A stretch of DNA of 34,638 bases from Ignavibacteriales bacterium (GTDB lineage Bacteria > Bacteroidota > Ignavibacteria > T3Sed10-11): NCBI GenBank assembly GCA_003567775.1, contig PWYR01000089.1:1-34638 (forward strand), written 5' to 3'. Every line of letters starts with the position of its first letter. The stretch's first letter is position 1. Shown here piece after piece: positions 9,115-17,938 of this stretch. The notes under the pieces are model-generated. The model had not been told where the DNA came from. It made no database searches and saw nothing but the letters and a program-made list of their open reading frames with translations. Both the position numbers and the translations under genes were made by a program.

Positions 9115-10239
9115 CTATCTATCTATCTCGCCGAGCACGATATCGATGCTTCCGATTATTGCAACGATATCGGCGATCATCGATCCGCGTGAAATAGCGG
9201 GCAGCACACTGAGATTAACAAAACAGGGTGAACGGCCCTTCACACGAAACGGACTCATTGAGCCGTCGCTTATGATATAATATCCAAGTTCGCCGCGCGG
9301 CGTTTCTGTTCGTGCATAAATTTCAGCTTCAGGCGGGCGTATACGTTTCGGTACAGCGGCTTTGACGTCGCCTTCATCGGGCATCTGTTCAACTGCCTGC
9401 TCGATGATACGAACGCTCTGTTCCATTTCCCTCACACGAACAATATACCGGTCCCAGCAATCTCCGACTGTTCCCATCTCACCCTTCCCGACGACCACGT
9501 CGAACTCAAACCTGTCATAAATCGAATACGGGTCATTACGACGGAGATCCCAGTCGACCCCCGAACCCCGCAACACCGGGCCCGACGCAGCATAATTAAG
9601 TGCAACCTCCGGGGGCAGCACACCGACGTCCGCCGTCCTGTCGATGAATATCTTGTTATATGTTAATAAATCGTTGTAACCTTTTATCTTCGGAGGGAAA
9701 TAGTTTATAAAGTCACGAACTTTGTCTTTAAAATTTGACGGAACGTCGTGCGATAATCCGCCGACCCAGATATAGTTATAAAGAAGGCGCGCTCCGCATG
9801 CCGATTCGAATATTTCAAGTATCCGCTCACGATCACGGAAGCAGTGCAGGAACGGAGTAAATGCGCCGATATCGAGCCCATAGGTACCGATGGCAAGTAA
9901 ATGGCTTGCAATCCGCTGTAACTCTGCCATGATCACCCTGATGTATTCAACGCGTTCGGGTACTTCAATTTCCAACATCCTTTCGACTGCTATAGCGTAA
10001 CCAAGTTCGTTCGACATTGCAGCGACATAATCCATTCGATCGACGTATGGTATCACCTGCTGATAGTCGTTCATCGATTCGGAATGCTTTTCAAAACAGC
10101 GGTGCAAATAACCGATATGCGGTATGGCGTCCACAACAATCTCCCCGTCAAGCACCAGCTCCACACGCAATACACCATGTGTGGATGGATGCTGCGGACC
10201 CATATTGATGGTCATTTCTTCGGTTCGTAATTCTGGCAT
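9115..10239 (-). CDS. nuoD: NADH-quinone oxidoreductase subunit D (49-kDa type)
   Basis: NuoD is the hydrogenase-large-subunit-like protein that, with NuoB, forms the quinone-reduction site. The 374 residues match the stand-alone form (not fused to NuoC). Motifs are [13 protein letters not shown] near residue 13, GYLHRCFEK, and a C-terminal [29 protein letters not shown]-like segment ending in the family's typical GEIDR. Quinone-pocket residues H17 and H21 (HPSTH) are present. Short spacers on both sides (nuoC 28 bases, nuoH 30 bases) place it inside the operon. Confidence 0.98.
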   Translation of the reverse strand: MPELRTEEMTINMGPQHPSTHGVLRVELVLDGEIVVDAIPHIGYLHRCFEKHSESMNDYQQVIPYVDRMDYVAAMSNELGYAIAVERMLEIEVPERVEYIRVIMAELQRIASHLLAIGTYGLDIGAFTPFLHCFRDRERILEIFESACGARLLYNYIWVGGLSHDVPSNFKDKVRDFINYFPPKIKGYNDLLTYNKIFIDRTADVGVLPPEVALNYAASGPVLRGSGVDWDLRRNDPYSIYDRFEFDVVVGKGEMGTVGDCWDRYIVRVREMEQSVRIIEQAVEQMPDEGDVKAAVPKRIRPPEAEIYARTETPRGELGYYIISDGSMSPFRVKGRSPCFVNLSVLPAISRGSMIADIVAIIGSIDIVLGEIDR

Positions 10240-10267
10240 AGTAGCTGACTCGTGCTGAATAAACTAA

Positions 10268-10753
10268 TTAATACGGCACCTTCATGCCGCGATAATATTC
10301 CTGAACTTTATAATCTTTGCGCAGCGGGTGTCCCTCCCAATCGTCGGGACAGAGAATCCGGCGCATATCCGGATGACCGTCGAACATAATACCTACCATA
10401 TCGTACACTTCCCGTTCGTGCCAGTTGGCTGTCTTCCATACTGATTCGATCGATTGTACGTGCGGGTTGTCTTCCGGCACAATACATTTTAAAGTTAATG
10501 AATGCTTCTTACGTGTGGAGTTAACATGGTAGGTTACACCGAGAGAATTATCTTTCGGATAATGGACGCCGCTCAGACACATGAGATAATCGAAATCAAG
10601 ACCATCGTCATCACGCAGGAATTTTGTTACTTCTTTAATACTGTCGGGCGCCGCAACTATCCACGGTACTACTTTCGCATCTTCCTTTAACTCAACCTTT
10701 TCTTCTCCAAACTTTTCTTTTAGAATAGCATAAATTTCTTCAGGATTTTTCAT
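10268..10753 (-). CDS. nuoC: NADH-quinone oxidoreductase subunit C (30-kDa type)
   Basis: NuoC is a structural subunit of the peripheral arm. The 161-residue product has the family signature WHEREVYDMVGIMFDGHPD followed by RRILCPDDWEGHPLRKDY, which is diagnostic. The N-terminal half is the usual variable alpha/beta domain (YAILKEKFGEEKVEL). It is separate from nuoD, unlike the fused nuoCD of enterobacteria. No strong Shine-Dalgarno site precedes ATG 10753; nuoB ends 31 bases upstream. Confidence 0.97.
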   Translation of the reverse strand: MKNPEEIYAILKEKFGEEKVELKEDAKVVPWIVAAPDSIKEVTKFLRDDDGLDFDYLMCLSGVHYPKDNSLGVTYHVNSTRKKHSLTLKCIVPEDNPHVQSIESVWKTANWHEREVYDMVGIMFDGHPDMRRILCPDDWEGHPLRKDYKVQEYYRGMKVPY

Positions 10754-10784
10754 CAGTGCTGCATTTTTTTCGAAGTTTAATAAA

Positions 10785-11279
10785 TTAAGCGGTTTTTTTC
10801 TTTACGAGACTTTCCGAACGAATCTTTTCATGCAATTTCAGAAAACCTTCGAGCAGGGCTTCCGGTCGCGGGGGACAACCCGGTACGTAAACATCGACGG
10901 GAACGACCCGGTCAACGCCCTTTAAAACATGATATCCGTGTTCCCAATACGGCCCGCCGCATGTCGCACACGAACCCATGCTAATCACATAGCGGGGCTC
11001 CGCCATCTGTTCGTATAATCGTTTAATCCGGGGACCCATTTTTATCGTTACGGTGCCTGCAACGATCATCACATCTGCCTGACGGGGCGACGCGCGGGGA
11101 ATAATGCCGAAGCGGTCGAAATCGTAATGCGAGGCAGCGGTTGCCATCATTTCGATAGCACAACACGCCAGCCCGAATTGCATATACCACAATGAAGATA
11201 ATCGCGCCCAGTTGAACAGGTTGTCCAATGAGGTTATAATGATATTGCTATTTTCAAATTTTTTATCGAGTAAACCCAT
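10785..11279 (-). CDS. nuoB: NADH-quinone oxidoreductase subunit B (N2 cluster)
   Basis: NuoB binds the terminal [4Fe-4S] cluster N2, which donates electrons to quinone. From the chosen start the four ligands are C39, C40 (ACCAIEM), C104 (GSCATCGG) and C135 ([11 protein letters not shown]). I chose ATG 11279 (164 residues) rather than the in-frame TTG at 11297. A GGAG box lies six bases before the ATG, and the longer form would need a TTG that itself precedes that box. The gene starts 23 bases after nuoA ends. Catalytic residues are all present. Confidence 0.97.
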   Translation of the reverse strand: MGLLDKKFENSNIIITSLDNLFNWARLSSLWYMQFGLACCAIEMMATAASHYDFDRFGIIPRASPRQADVMIVAGTVTIKMGPRIKRLYEQMAEPRYVISMGSCATCGGPYWEHGYHVLKGVDRVVPVDVYVPGCPPRPEALLEGFLKLHEKIRSESLVKKKTA

Positions 11280-11302
11280 AACAAACTCCAGGTTCAAATA
11301 TA

Positions 11303-11749
11303 TTACGACAAAACTTCTTCACGTTCTTCTCTACGAACCGGTTCCTCTATCACCCCGAACCCTTTTTCGTACCGGGGTATGTGCGGCTCGGGTTTATCCC
11401 AGCGAAGATCGCCTTTGCCCAATTCATATGCAAATCCGATAAAGATCAACGATACAAAGACCGCCATAGCCCCGAATGCATACCATCCGAAATCCTGATA
11501 TACAACAGCCCAGGGAAACAACAGAACAACTTCGACATCGAAAATTAAAAACAATAACGCGACAACATAAAACCTGATATTGAATCGAATCCATGAGTCT
11601 CCGACGGGGTCTTCGCCGCATTCATAGGGAGAAAGTTTTTCGTGTGAAGGGCGATGCGGACGGAGCAGCCAGGCAGCAATCATACTACCCGCTACAACCA
11701 ATATTCCCAGCATCATGAAGAGAAACACCTTGCCGAATTCAGTAAGCAT
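11303..11749 (-). CDS. nuoA: NADH-quinone oxidoreductase subunit A
   Basis: NuoA is a three-helix membrane subunit whose loop helps line the quinone channel. The 148-residue protein shows the signature [20 protein letters not shown] and then [15 protein letters not shown], with the acidic residues usual in the family. The C-terminus (about 30 residues, acidic and basic) extends past the last helix. It is the first gene of the nuo operon. The upstream spacer to the adenosyltransferase gene is 189 bases and must hold the promoter. No convincing Shine-Dalgarno site is visible before ATG 11749. Confidence 0.96.
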   Translation of the reverse strand: MLTEFGKVFLFMMLGILVVAGSMIAAWLLRPHRPSHEKLSPYECGEDPVGDSWIRFNIRFYVVALLFLIFDVEVVLLFPWAVVYQDFGWYAFGAMAVFVSLIFIGFAYELGKGDLRWDKPEPHIPRYEKGFGVIEEPVRREEREEVLS

Positions 11750-11938
11750 ATGATCACATCTTTCTTGTGTGCGGTTTTTATGCAGGTCAAATAAAAGTTA
11801 GTTCAAGATACAAACGTAATAAATAAAAAGCAACAACACGAAACTTTTTCTCAATAAATTTTGTTTTACCAAATCATTTTTTACTCTATAATACTTAACG
11901 TATAGTTTTTATAAAAAGTGCAATAAAATAATTACTCA
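11750..11938 (-). promoter_or_regulatory. Intergenic region expected to hold the nuo promoter
   Basis: This AT-rich spacer separates pduO from nuoA, both on the minus strand. Read on the minus strand it contains a TATTAT box (one mismatch to a -10 element), but the matching -35 position (TTTTAT) is poor. An AT-only palindrome TTTTTATAAAAA lies at 11906-11917. No clear pduO terminator is visible. A promoter is expected from the layout rather than shown by the sequence. Confidence 0.3.
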
Positions 11939-12487
11939 TTATTTATCCGGATGCCACGGTATATCTTTTTTCCCTGAGCGTGCGTTCGCAACTCGTGCAA
12001 GTACAAATAACAGATCGGATAATCTGTTGATGTATATAATAACATGGTTATTGATATCTTCAATTTTCGACAATTCAAATATCACGCGCTCGGCACGCCT
12101 GCAAACTGTCCGGGCGAGATGCAAGGCGGAGGCACATGATGTGCCTCCGGGGAGAATAAAGTATTTCAACGGCTTAAGCTCTTGCTCGTGAGTATCAATC
12201 TCCCGCTCAAGCCGGGTAATGTGCAATTGCTTAACACGTACTGTTTTTGATTCGTGAACATCATGCGGCGCGGCAAGATCGGCGCCTACCATAAACAACT
12301 CATTTTGTAATAGCTGCAAAACATCGATTAGTCTTGCATCATCGGAAAGTGACACAGCCATCCCGATTACGGCGTTAAGTTCATCCACAATGCCATACGC
12401 CTGTATTCGTGGTGAATCTTTAGGAACACGCTTGCCGCCAAAGAGCGATGTTTCTCCTTTGTCGCCGGTACGTGTATATATTTTCAT
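11939..12487 (-). CDS. pduO: Cob(I)alamin adenosyltransferase, PduO type
   Basis: The enzyme transfers the adenosyl group of ATP to cob(I)alamin, giving adenosylcobalamin in the cytoplasm. The 182-residue length is typical. The N-terminal ATP-binding motif IYTRTGDKGETSLFGG is complete, followed by YGIVDELNAVIG, and the C-terminal half has RTVCRRAERV and YINRLSDLLFVLAR, both family hallmarks. The start overlaps the stop of the upstream dipeptidase as ATGA, so the two are probably co-translated. The gene implies use of B12 coenzyme elsewhere in the genome; nothing in the window uses it. The symbol denotes the family; such genes are also annotated cobO or mmaB-like. Confidence 0.93.
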   Translation of the reverse strand: MKIYTRTGDKGETSLFGGKRVPKDSPRIQAYGIVDELNAVIGMAVSLSDDARLIDVLQLLQNELFMVGADLAAPHDVHESKTVRVKQLHITRLEREIDTHEQELKPLKYFILPGGTSCASALHLARTVCRRAERVIFELSKIEDINNHVIIYINRLSDLLFVLARVANARSGKKDIPWHPDK

Positions 12488-13863
12488 CGTCCGTTGCTCA
12501 TCGAGGCAAGTGTATCGAAGAAGTAAGCGGACGTTTTAATACCGTTATGGAAATTATCGAGATTAAAATGCTCGTCCGGTGAATGCGGGTTATCGTCCGG
12601 CAAACCGAACCCGAGCAAAACCGGCGTCGTTTTCAAGAATTGCTGGAACGTCACCACGATCGGAATCGATCCGCCTTCGCGCTGTAATAATGGTTTCTTA
12701 CCGAATCCTTTTTTAAGTGCTTCGGCAGCCGCCTGCACACCAAGACTATCGATCGGGGCAAGCGCCGGCTTGGCGCCGTGCATTTGCGTTAGTTCGACCG
12801 TTACGTTTTCCGGTGTAATCTCTTTGATATGCTTTTTAAACAATCGTGCAATTTTATTTGGATTCTGATCCGGTACAAGGCGCATGCTTACCTTAGCGTG
12901 GGCTTTAGACGGCAATACAGTCTTTGCCCCTTCGCCGGTAAACCCGCTCCACATACCGTTAATCTCGAATGTCGGCCGCGCCCACACGCGTTCGAGCGTG
13001 CTGTATCCTTTCTCTCCAAACAATTCCTTTACACCGAGTTGCTTTGCATACTTCCGCTCCTTAAACGGCAGTTTAGCAAATGCCTCGCGCTCTTTCTTGG
13101 TGAGCTTTCGAACATCTTCATAAAAACCGGGAATCCGTATCTTTCCGTTTTTATCTTTGAGCGAAGCAAGCATTTCCGCAAGCCCCTGCGCGGGATTTTG
13201 CACCGCACCGCCGAACGATCCCGAGTGAAGATCGCGGTTCGGACCGGTCATATCGATCTGGAAATATGATAAACCGCGGAGTCCGTAACAAATCGTCGGG
13301 ACGCCTTTTGCATACATCGCTGTATCCGAAATTAAAACGATATCGGATTTAAGTTTCTCTTTATTCTCGCGCACAAACTTTTCGAGGTTTGCAGAACCAA
13401 TTTCTTCCTCACCTTCGATTACCATCTTAAGATTAACCGGCAACGATCCGTTTTGTTTCATATACGCTTCAACGGATTTAAAATGAGTAAACACTTGACC
13501 TTTATCGTCGGTTGAACCTCGCGCATAAATATCTCCGTTGCGAATCGTCGGTTCAAACGGTCCGGTCGTCCATAGTTCAATCGGATCTACCGGTTGGACA
13601 TCGTAATGTCCGTATAACAGCACGGTCGGTTTTCCGGGCGCCCCCATCCATTCGGCATATATTATCGGGTGACCTTCGGTTTCTATAAACTCCACGTTTT
13701 CTATTCCCATATCCCTGAGATGTGTTTCCACCCAGTGGGCGCACCGGCGGGTTTCATCTTTATGCTGTGGCGAACTGCTGATACTCTCCATCCGTAAAAA
13801 ATCACTTAATTCTTCAACGTATCGATTTTTGTTTTCTTCAATGTACGATATGATGTTGTTCAT
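12484..13863 (-). CDS. M20 family metallo-dipeptidase
   Basis: This 459-residue protein belongs to the dizinc M20 peptidases (carnosinase/CNDP-like dipeptidases). Metal and catalytic residues are recognisable: H86 and D88 (LYGHYDVQP), the bridging D119 (GSTDDKG), the general-base pair E152/E153 (EGEEEIGS), D180 (LISDTAM) and the late histidine of HSPDEHF. A dimerisation lid domain occupies about residues 200-380. The substrate is probably a short peptide, but it cannot be fixed from sequence. It is the first gene of a two-gene minus-strand unit with pduO, and its promoter would share the divergent region with the heme cluster. Confidence 0.92.
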   Translation of the reverse strand: MNNIISYIEENKNRYVEELSDFLRMESISSSPQHKDETRRCAHWVETHLRDMGIENVEFIETEGHPIIYAEWMGAPGKPTVLLYGHYDVQPVDPIELWTTGPFEPTIRNGDIYARGSTDDKGQVFTHFKSVEAYMKQNGSLPVNLKMVIEGEEEIGSANLEKFVRENKEKLKSDIVLISDTAMYAKGVPTICYGLRGLSYFQIDMTGPNRDLHSGSFGGAVQNPAQGLAEMLASLKDKNGKIRIPGFYEDVRKLTKKEREAFAKLPFKERKYAKQLGVKELFGEKGYSTLERVWARPTFEINGMWSGFTGEGAKTVLPSKAHAKVSMRLVPDQNPNKIARLFKKHIKEITPENVTVELTQMHGAKPALAPIDSLGVQAAAEALKKGFGKKPLLQREGGSIPIVVTFQQFLKTTPVLLGFGLPDDNPHSPDEHFNLDNFHNGIKTSAYFFDTLASMSNGR

Positions 13864-14101
13864 TATTTAACTCCTTGCATCGGTAGGTTTGGATTACAAA
13901 TTACTTAATAAGAGTTTTATCAAAGATAAGAACGTTAACGCAGAAATTCAAAAAAAACGTTTATAATCTCGATTATTTTTACTATTTTATTCCATAATCC
14001 GTTAAATTGATGCATAGTGTTGAATTTCTTGACACTGGCACTATTTTTGATTACTTTTTTACTCATATACTACTTGTTGGATAATTTTAGAGACCTGTTT
14101 T
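13864..14101. promoter_or_regulatory. Divergent intergenic region between dipeptidase and heme cluster
   Basis: These 238 AT-rich bases separate two divergent transcription units and must serve both. On the plus strand TTGACA (14029-14034) is followed after 17 bases by TACTTT (14052-14057), a fair sigma-70-type promoter, giving an expected start near 14064 and a leader of about 38 bases. A small dyad, ATAATC-TC-GATTAT, lies at 13963-13976. No riboswitch-like structure or known operator was recognised. Confidence 0.5.
14029..14057 (+). promoter_or_regulatory. Candidate promoter of the heme cluster
   Basis: A perfect -35 TTGACA and a -10 TACTTT (three of six matches, keeping the first TA and the last T) are separated by 17 bases. 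It is the best sigma-70-type match in the divergent region and points into the ccsA-like/hem genes. If the organism mainly uses a Bacteroidota-type sigma factor with different consensus, this match could be fortuitous. Confidence 0.45.
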
Positions 14102-14926
14102 GTGGACACAATTGTTGACATCTTAAACATTTTACTCCCCCTGCTCTACGGGGGTTTACTGTACCTATACGGACAATCATTCTTTAAGTCCGTTTCCCGG
14201 ACAAATAAAATAAAAACGGTGATGTTGGCGGCAACCGTACTCATCCATCTGATGTATTTGCTGTTCCGCACCGTACTTTTTAATCCCCCGCCGATTACAA
14301 CACCGTTCGAGATTATGACGGTGATCGCATTCTGTATCGCACTGGCTTATCTCTATATTGAGGTAATATCCAAGGTTCACGGAACGGGGATGTTCGTACT
14401 TATTCCGGCATTTTTATTTCAAGTCATTTCCAGTTTATTTATTCGGGACCTCGGGCAGGTGCCGGAAGTCCTCCAGAGCAATTTACTCGGTTTTCATGTA
14501 ACGAGCGCGCTACTCGGGTACACTGCAATTGCAGTCGGGGCAATGTACGGAATTTTATACCTTATGCTGTATCACGATATCAAATCGAATCATTTCAGTG
14601 TAATTTACAAGCGGCTCCCGAACCTTGAAATACTCGAGTCGATGAGCTTCCGTTCAACACTCTTTGGATTTATCTTTCTATCCATCGCAATTGTGGTAGG
14701 GCTTATCTGGCTGCCGATTGCTTTCGGCCAGATCTTCTATTCCGATCCGAAACTTATCGGAACGATGTTTATATGGATGTTGTATGCGGTCGGATTAGTC
14801 AGCAAGAAGCTCGCAGGTTGGCATGGAAGAAAAATCGTGGTGTTGTATGTATCAGGTTTCATAGTTGCATTGTTTTCAATTACGTTTGTTAATTTTTTCT
14901 TTAGCAGTTTTCACCAGTTTTATTGA
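14102..14926 (+). CDS. CcsA/HemX-like cytochrome c assembly membrane protein
   Basis: The 274-residue protein has about eight transmembrane helices and belongs to the CcmC/CcmF/CcsA heme-handling superfamily. Histidines placed for heme contact are visible in LIHLMYLLFRT, GFHVTSALLGY and GWHGRK. The classic tryptophan-rich WGxxWxWD motif is not evident, which fits the HemX-like branch better than CcsA proper. It begins with GTG (14102) with only a weak AGAG upstream. It lies six bases before hemA. In other bacteria HemX-like proteins adjoin hemA and influence HemA level or cytochrome assembly; either role is possible here. Confidence 0.82.
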   Translation: MDTIVDILNILLPLLYGGLLYLYGQSFFKSVSRTNKIKTVMLAATVLIHLMYLLFRTVLFNPPPITTPFEIMTVIAFCIALAYLYIEVISKVHGTGMFVLIPAFLFQVISSLFIRDLGQVPEVLQSNLLGFHVTSALLGYTAIAVGAMYGILYLMLYHDIKSNHFSVIYKRLPNLEILESMSFRSTLFGFIFLSIAIVVGLIWLPIAFGQIFYSDPKLIGTMFIWMLYAVGLVSKKLAGWHGRKIVVLYVSGFIVALFSITFVNFFFSSFHQFY

Positions 14927-14932
14927 GAGTAT

Positions 14933-16201
14933 ATGAATCTCCTGTCCATAGGAACTAATCACCGAACGGCGCCGGTCGATATTCGAGAGCAGTTGTATTT
15001 CACGGAAAAAGAACTTGACGGCGCATACAACGCATTGCTCAAAAAATACGGATTTAAAGAAGCCGTAATTATATCGACATGCAACCGTACCGAGATTTAT
15101 ACCGTCGCCGATCCGTTCACGATGCGTTACGGCGATTTATTCGATTTTATTGTTGATCGAAAAGGAACCAGGGAGTTTACAAAACCGGAATACTTTTACC
15201 GGCAATTTGCCAGCGGCGCAGCGAACCACCTCTTTCGCGTCGCATCGGGCATCGACTCGATGATCATCGGTGATATACAGATCCTCGCGCAGATCAAAGA
15301 TGCATACTATAACGCCGAACAGAAGAAAACAACCGGCTTTTTAACAAATCGTTTGTTTCACACGGCATTTAGAGTCGGTAAACGCACCCGGACAGAAACG
15401 GAGATCGGCGAAGGCGCCGTTTCAATATCGTACGCCGCAGTTGAACTCGCAAATAAAATATTTGCCGACCTCTCAAAAAAGCGGGCATTGCTGATCGGCG
15501 CCGGCGAAACCGGTGAACTTACCGCTAAACATTTAAAGAGTAAAGGCATCGGCGAGTTGCTGGTTACAAACCGCACGCGGAAACGAAGTGAAGAATTAGT
15601 AAACCGTATCGGCGGTCGCGTCGTCGAGTTCGAGCATTTTTTAGAAGAACTCGGCAAATGCGATATTGTTATCAGCTCGATCTCTGCCGATGAACATATC
15701 ATTAAAGCTCCGATGATGCATGATGTCATGAAAAGACGCGGTGCGGAACCGCTCTTTATTATAGACATCGGGGTGCCCCGCAACGTCGATCCTGCATGTA
15801 ATAAATACGAAAGCGTATTCCTTCATGACATCGACTCTCTGCAAAATATAATCGATAAGAACCTATCGAAACGTAAAGCGGAAATTCCGAAAATAGAAAA
15901 AATAATTCTTGAAGAATTGCAGGGATTATTCCAATGGTACAAATCCTTGCAATTAAATCCCACCATAAGCGATTTGCGACAGATGTTCGAATTCATAAGA
16001 GAGGCGGAAGTAGAAAAACATATCAATCGCTTTAATGAGGCAGATCGTGAGATGGTTGAGCTGGTAACCAAACGCATCGTCAACAAACTGCTTCATACAC
16101 CGATGACAACGCTTAGGATGAGCAACGGCGACCCGCAAGACGATACATTATCACATATCAGTTCGATACGTAAATTGTTCGGACTCGAAAGGAAAGAATG
16201 A
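14933..16201 (+). CDS. hemA: Glutamyl-tRNA reductase
   Basis: HemA reduces glutamyl-tRNA(Glu) to glutamate-1-semialdehyde with NADPH, the first committed step of C5-pathway tetrapyrrole synthesis. The 422-residue protein has the catalytic cysteine C50 in STCNRTEIY, the conserved FRVASGIDSMIIGD segment, the NADPH loop GAGETG (189-194) and a C-terminal dimerisation helix region. A complete family-length protein. Its stop overlaps the hemC start by four bases (ATGA). With hemL further down, the aminolevulinate branch is complete except for glutamyl-tRNA synthetase. Confidence 0.98.
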   Translation: MNLLSIGTNHRTAPVDIREQLYFTEKELDGAYNALLKKYGFKEAVIISTCNRTEIYTVADPFTMRYGDLFDFIVDRKGTREFTKPEYFYRQFASGAANHLFRVASGIDSMIIGDIQILAQIKDAYYNAEQKKTTGFLTNRLFHTAFRVGKRTRTETEIGEGAVSISYAAVELANKIFADLSKKRALLIGAGETGELTAKHLKSKGIGELLVTNRTRKRSEELVNRIGGRVVEFEHFLEELGKCDIVISSISADEHIIKAPMMHDVMKRRGAEPLFIIDIGVPRNVDPACNKYESVFLHDIDSLQNIIDKNLSKRKAEIPKIEKIILEELQGLFQWYKSLQLNPTISDLRQMFEFIREAEVEKHINRFNEADREMVELVTKRIVNKLLHTPMTTLRMSNGDPQDDTLSHISSIRKLFGLERKE

Positions 16202-17160
16202 TAATGCCGGAAAAAATCCGAATCGGTACGCGAAGCAGCGCACTTGCTTTATGGCAATCAACTTTTATAAAAGATCAACTCGGGATACAGTATCCCGATG
16301 AAACCATCGAAATAATTCATATTAAAACCAAAGGTGATAAAATACTCGACTCCCCCCTTTCGAAGATCGGCGATAAAGGGTTATTCACAAAGGAACTCGA
16401 GGTCGCGCTTATCGATAACCGGATCGATCTGGCGGTGCACAGTTTAAAGGATTTAACGACAACGCTTCCCGATGGACTTACACTTGGTGCAGTAACGGTA
16501 CGTGAAGACATCCGGGATGTTTTTATTACGCACCTGTCAAAAAATTACAACGGACTTGAAGAATTACCCGACGGGGCGACGATAGCAACAGGAAGTTTGC
16601 GACGTAAGTGTCAGTTGCTTGCCTTCCGCCCCGATTTGAACATTCAGGATATTCGCGGCAACATCAACACTCGATTACAAAAATTAGATGAATCGAAATG
16701 GGACGGAATGCTGCTCGCTTCAGCGGGATTACTCAGGATGGGCTGGCACGATAGAATGACGCAAGTAATAGACCCGAAGATCGTTCTCCCCGCGGTTGGT
16801 CAGGGTGCATTAGGTGTAGAAATCCGCCAAAACGACGACAGGATGACCGGGCTTCTTACTCCGCTCAATGATTACAAAACAAGGCAATCGACCACAGCCG
16901 AACGTGCACTGCTCCGGCATCTTGAAGGCGGATGCCAGATCCCGATCGGAGCGTGGGGGCGCATTTTCGACGATACCCTGTACCTGGATGCAATGGCAGG
17001 CAGTCTTGACGGCGCCAATGTTGTGCGCGGCAGGATCAGCGGCAAACCCGGTGACGCCGCCGATCTGGGTATAAATCTTGCGGAAGAATTACTATCAAAA
17101 GGCGCCGACAAAATACTGAGAACAATACGGAAGCCGGAAAATCAGAAATACAATGGTTGA
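16198..17160 (+). CDS. hemC: Hydroxymethylbilane synthase (porphobilinogen deaminase)
   Basis: HemC polymerises four porphobilinogen units into hydroxymethylbilane. The 320-residue protein has IRIGTRSSALALWQ at the start, catalytic D85 in HSLKDLTT, the arginine-rich GSLRRKCQL loop, and C246 in GGCQIPIGAW, to which the dipyrromethane cofactor attaches. Translation may begin at ATG 16198 or two codons later at 16204. It overlaps hemA by ATGA and hemD by eight bases, so the three are very likely co-translated. Confidence 0.98.
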   Translation: MIMPEKIRIGTRSSALALWQSTFIKDQLGIQYPDETIEIIHIKTKGDKILDSPLSKIGDKGLFTKELEVALIDNRIDLAVHSLKDLTTTLPDGLTLGAVTVREDIRDVFITHLSKNYNGLEELPDGATIATGSLRRKCQLLAFRPDLNIQDIRGNINTRLQKLDESKWDGMLLASAGLLRMGWHDRMTQVIDPKIVLPAVGQGALGVEIRQNDDRMTGLLTPLNDYKTRQSTTAERALLRHLEGGCQIPIGAWGRIFDDTLYLDAMAGSLDGANVVRGRISGKPGDAADLGINLAEELLSKGADKILRTIRKPENQKYNG

Positions 17161-17938
17161 TGGAAAAGCAGCTTTAGAAGGATATACAATACTGATTACC
17201 CGCGCTCCGGATCAATCGCAGGAAGTGATCGACTACATCCGGAAGTTCGGGGGAACAACGATTTGTTTCCCCATGATCGAAATCACGGAACCGGATTCGT
17301 GGGAAAAATGCGATGGCGCGATCATCAACATAAAAAAATACGACGGCGTTATTTTTACAAGTGCTAATGCCGTGCACGGCTTCGTATCACGGGTGGAAAA
17401 CAAATTTCCCCATGCAAAAGAAATTATTAAGCGGCGAACAATTTATTCGGTGGGAAAAAAAACAAAAGAGGTATTATCGGATTACGGATTACCGGTCGAT
17501 GCAATGCCCGCCGAATACACTGCGGATGCAGTGGTTGATATGATAACTCAATCCGGCGCGGAGGGAAAAGCATTCCTGTTGCCGGCAGGAAACTTAACCC
17601 GCGATGTTATTGAAAACGGGTTAACGCAAGCCGGCGCTGTCGTCGAGCGGGTGCGTGTATACACGACAAAGAAGCCGGAAAATGTCAACACGGTTCGGCT
17701 TCAACAATTATTAACCGAACGGGCTATAAATATCATCACTTTTTTCAGCCCGTCCAGTGTACATCATTTTTTTGATTTGATAGACCCGGCATTAATAGAA
17801 AATATACCCGCGGCGGTGATCGGCAATACAACGTATAATGCGGTTGTTGCATACGGTATTAACCCGAAAATTAAACCCGGCGAAGCAACCGGAGAGGAAT
17901 TAGTTAACAACATAGTTACATATATTACTGAACACTGA
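17153..17938 (+). CDS. hemD: Uroporphyrinogen-III synthase
   Basis: HemD closes and inverts ring D of hydroxymethylbilane to give uroporphyrinogen III. Sequence conservation in the family is low, but the 261-residue length, the opening ILITRAPDQSQEVIDYI, the mid-protein FTSANAVHGF and the late ITFFSPSSVHHFFD segment match its two-domain fold. Its position exactly between hemC and hemE, overlapping hemC by eight bases and abutting hemE without a gap, strongly supports the call. There is no fused methyltransferase domain, so the protein serves ring closure only. Confidence 0.95.
   Translation: MVDGKAALEGYTILITRAPDQSQEVIDYIRKFGGTTICFPMIEITEPDSWEKCDGAIINIKKYDGVIFTSANAVHGFVSRVENKFPHAKEIIKRRTIYSVGKKTKEVLSDYGLPVDAMPAEYTADAVVDMITQSGAEGKAFLLPAGNLTRDVIENGLTQAGAVVERVRVYTTKKPENVNTVRLQQLLTERAINIITFFSPSSVHHFFDLIDPALIENIPAAVIGNTTYNAVVAYGINPKIKPGEATGEELVNNIVTYITEH

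Noticed and set aside
11887-11892. Perfect TATAAT on the plus strand upstream of nuoA
   Set aside because: It points away from nuoA into the end of pduO, with only a poor -35 box (TTTTAC); a chance match in AT-rich DNA is likelier than an antisense promoter.
12829-13269. 146-codon plus-strand open frame opposite the dipeptidase
   Set aside because: Antisense shadow of a well-supported M20 peptidase; no start signals.
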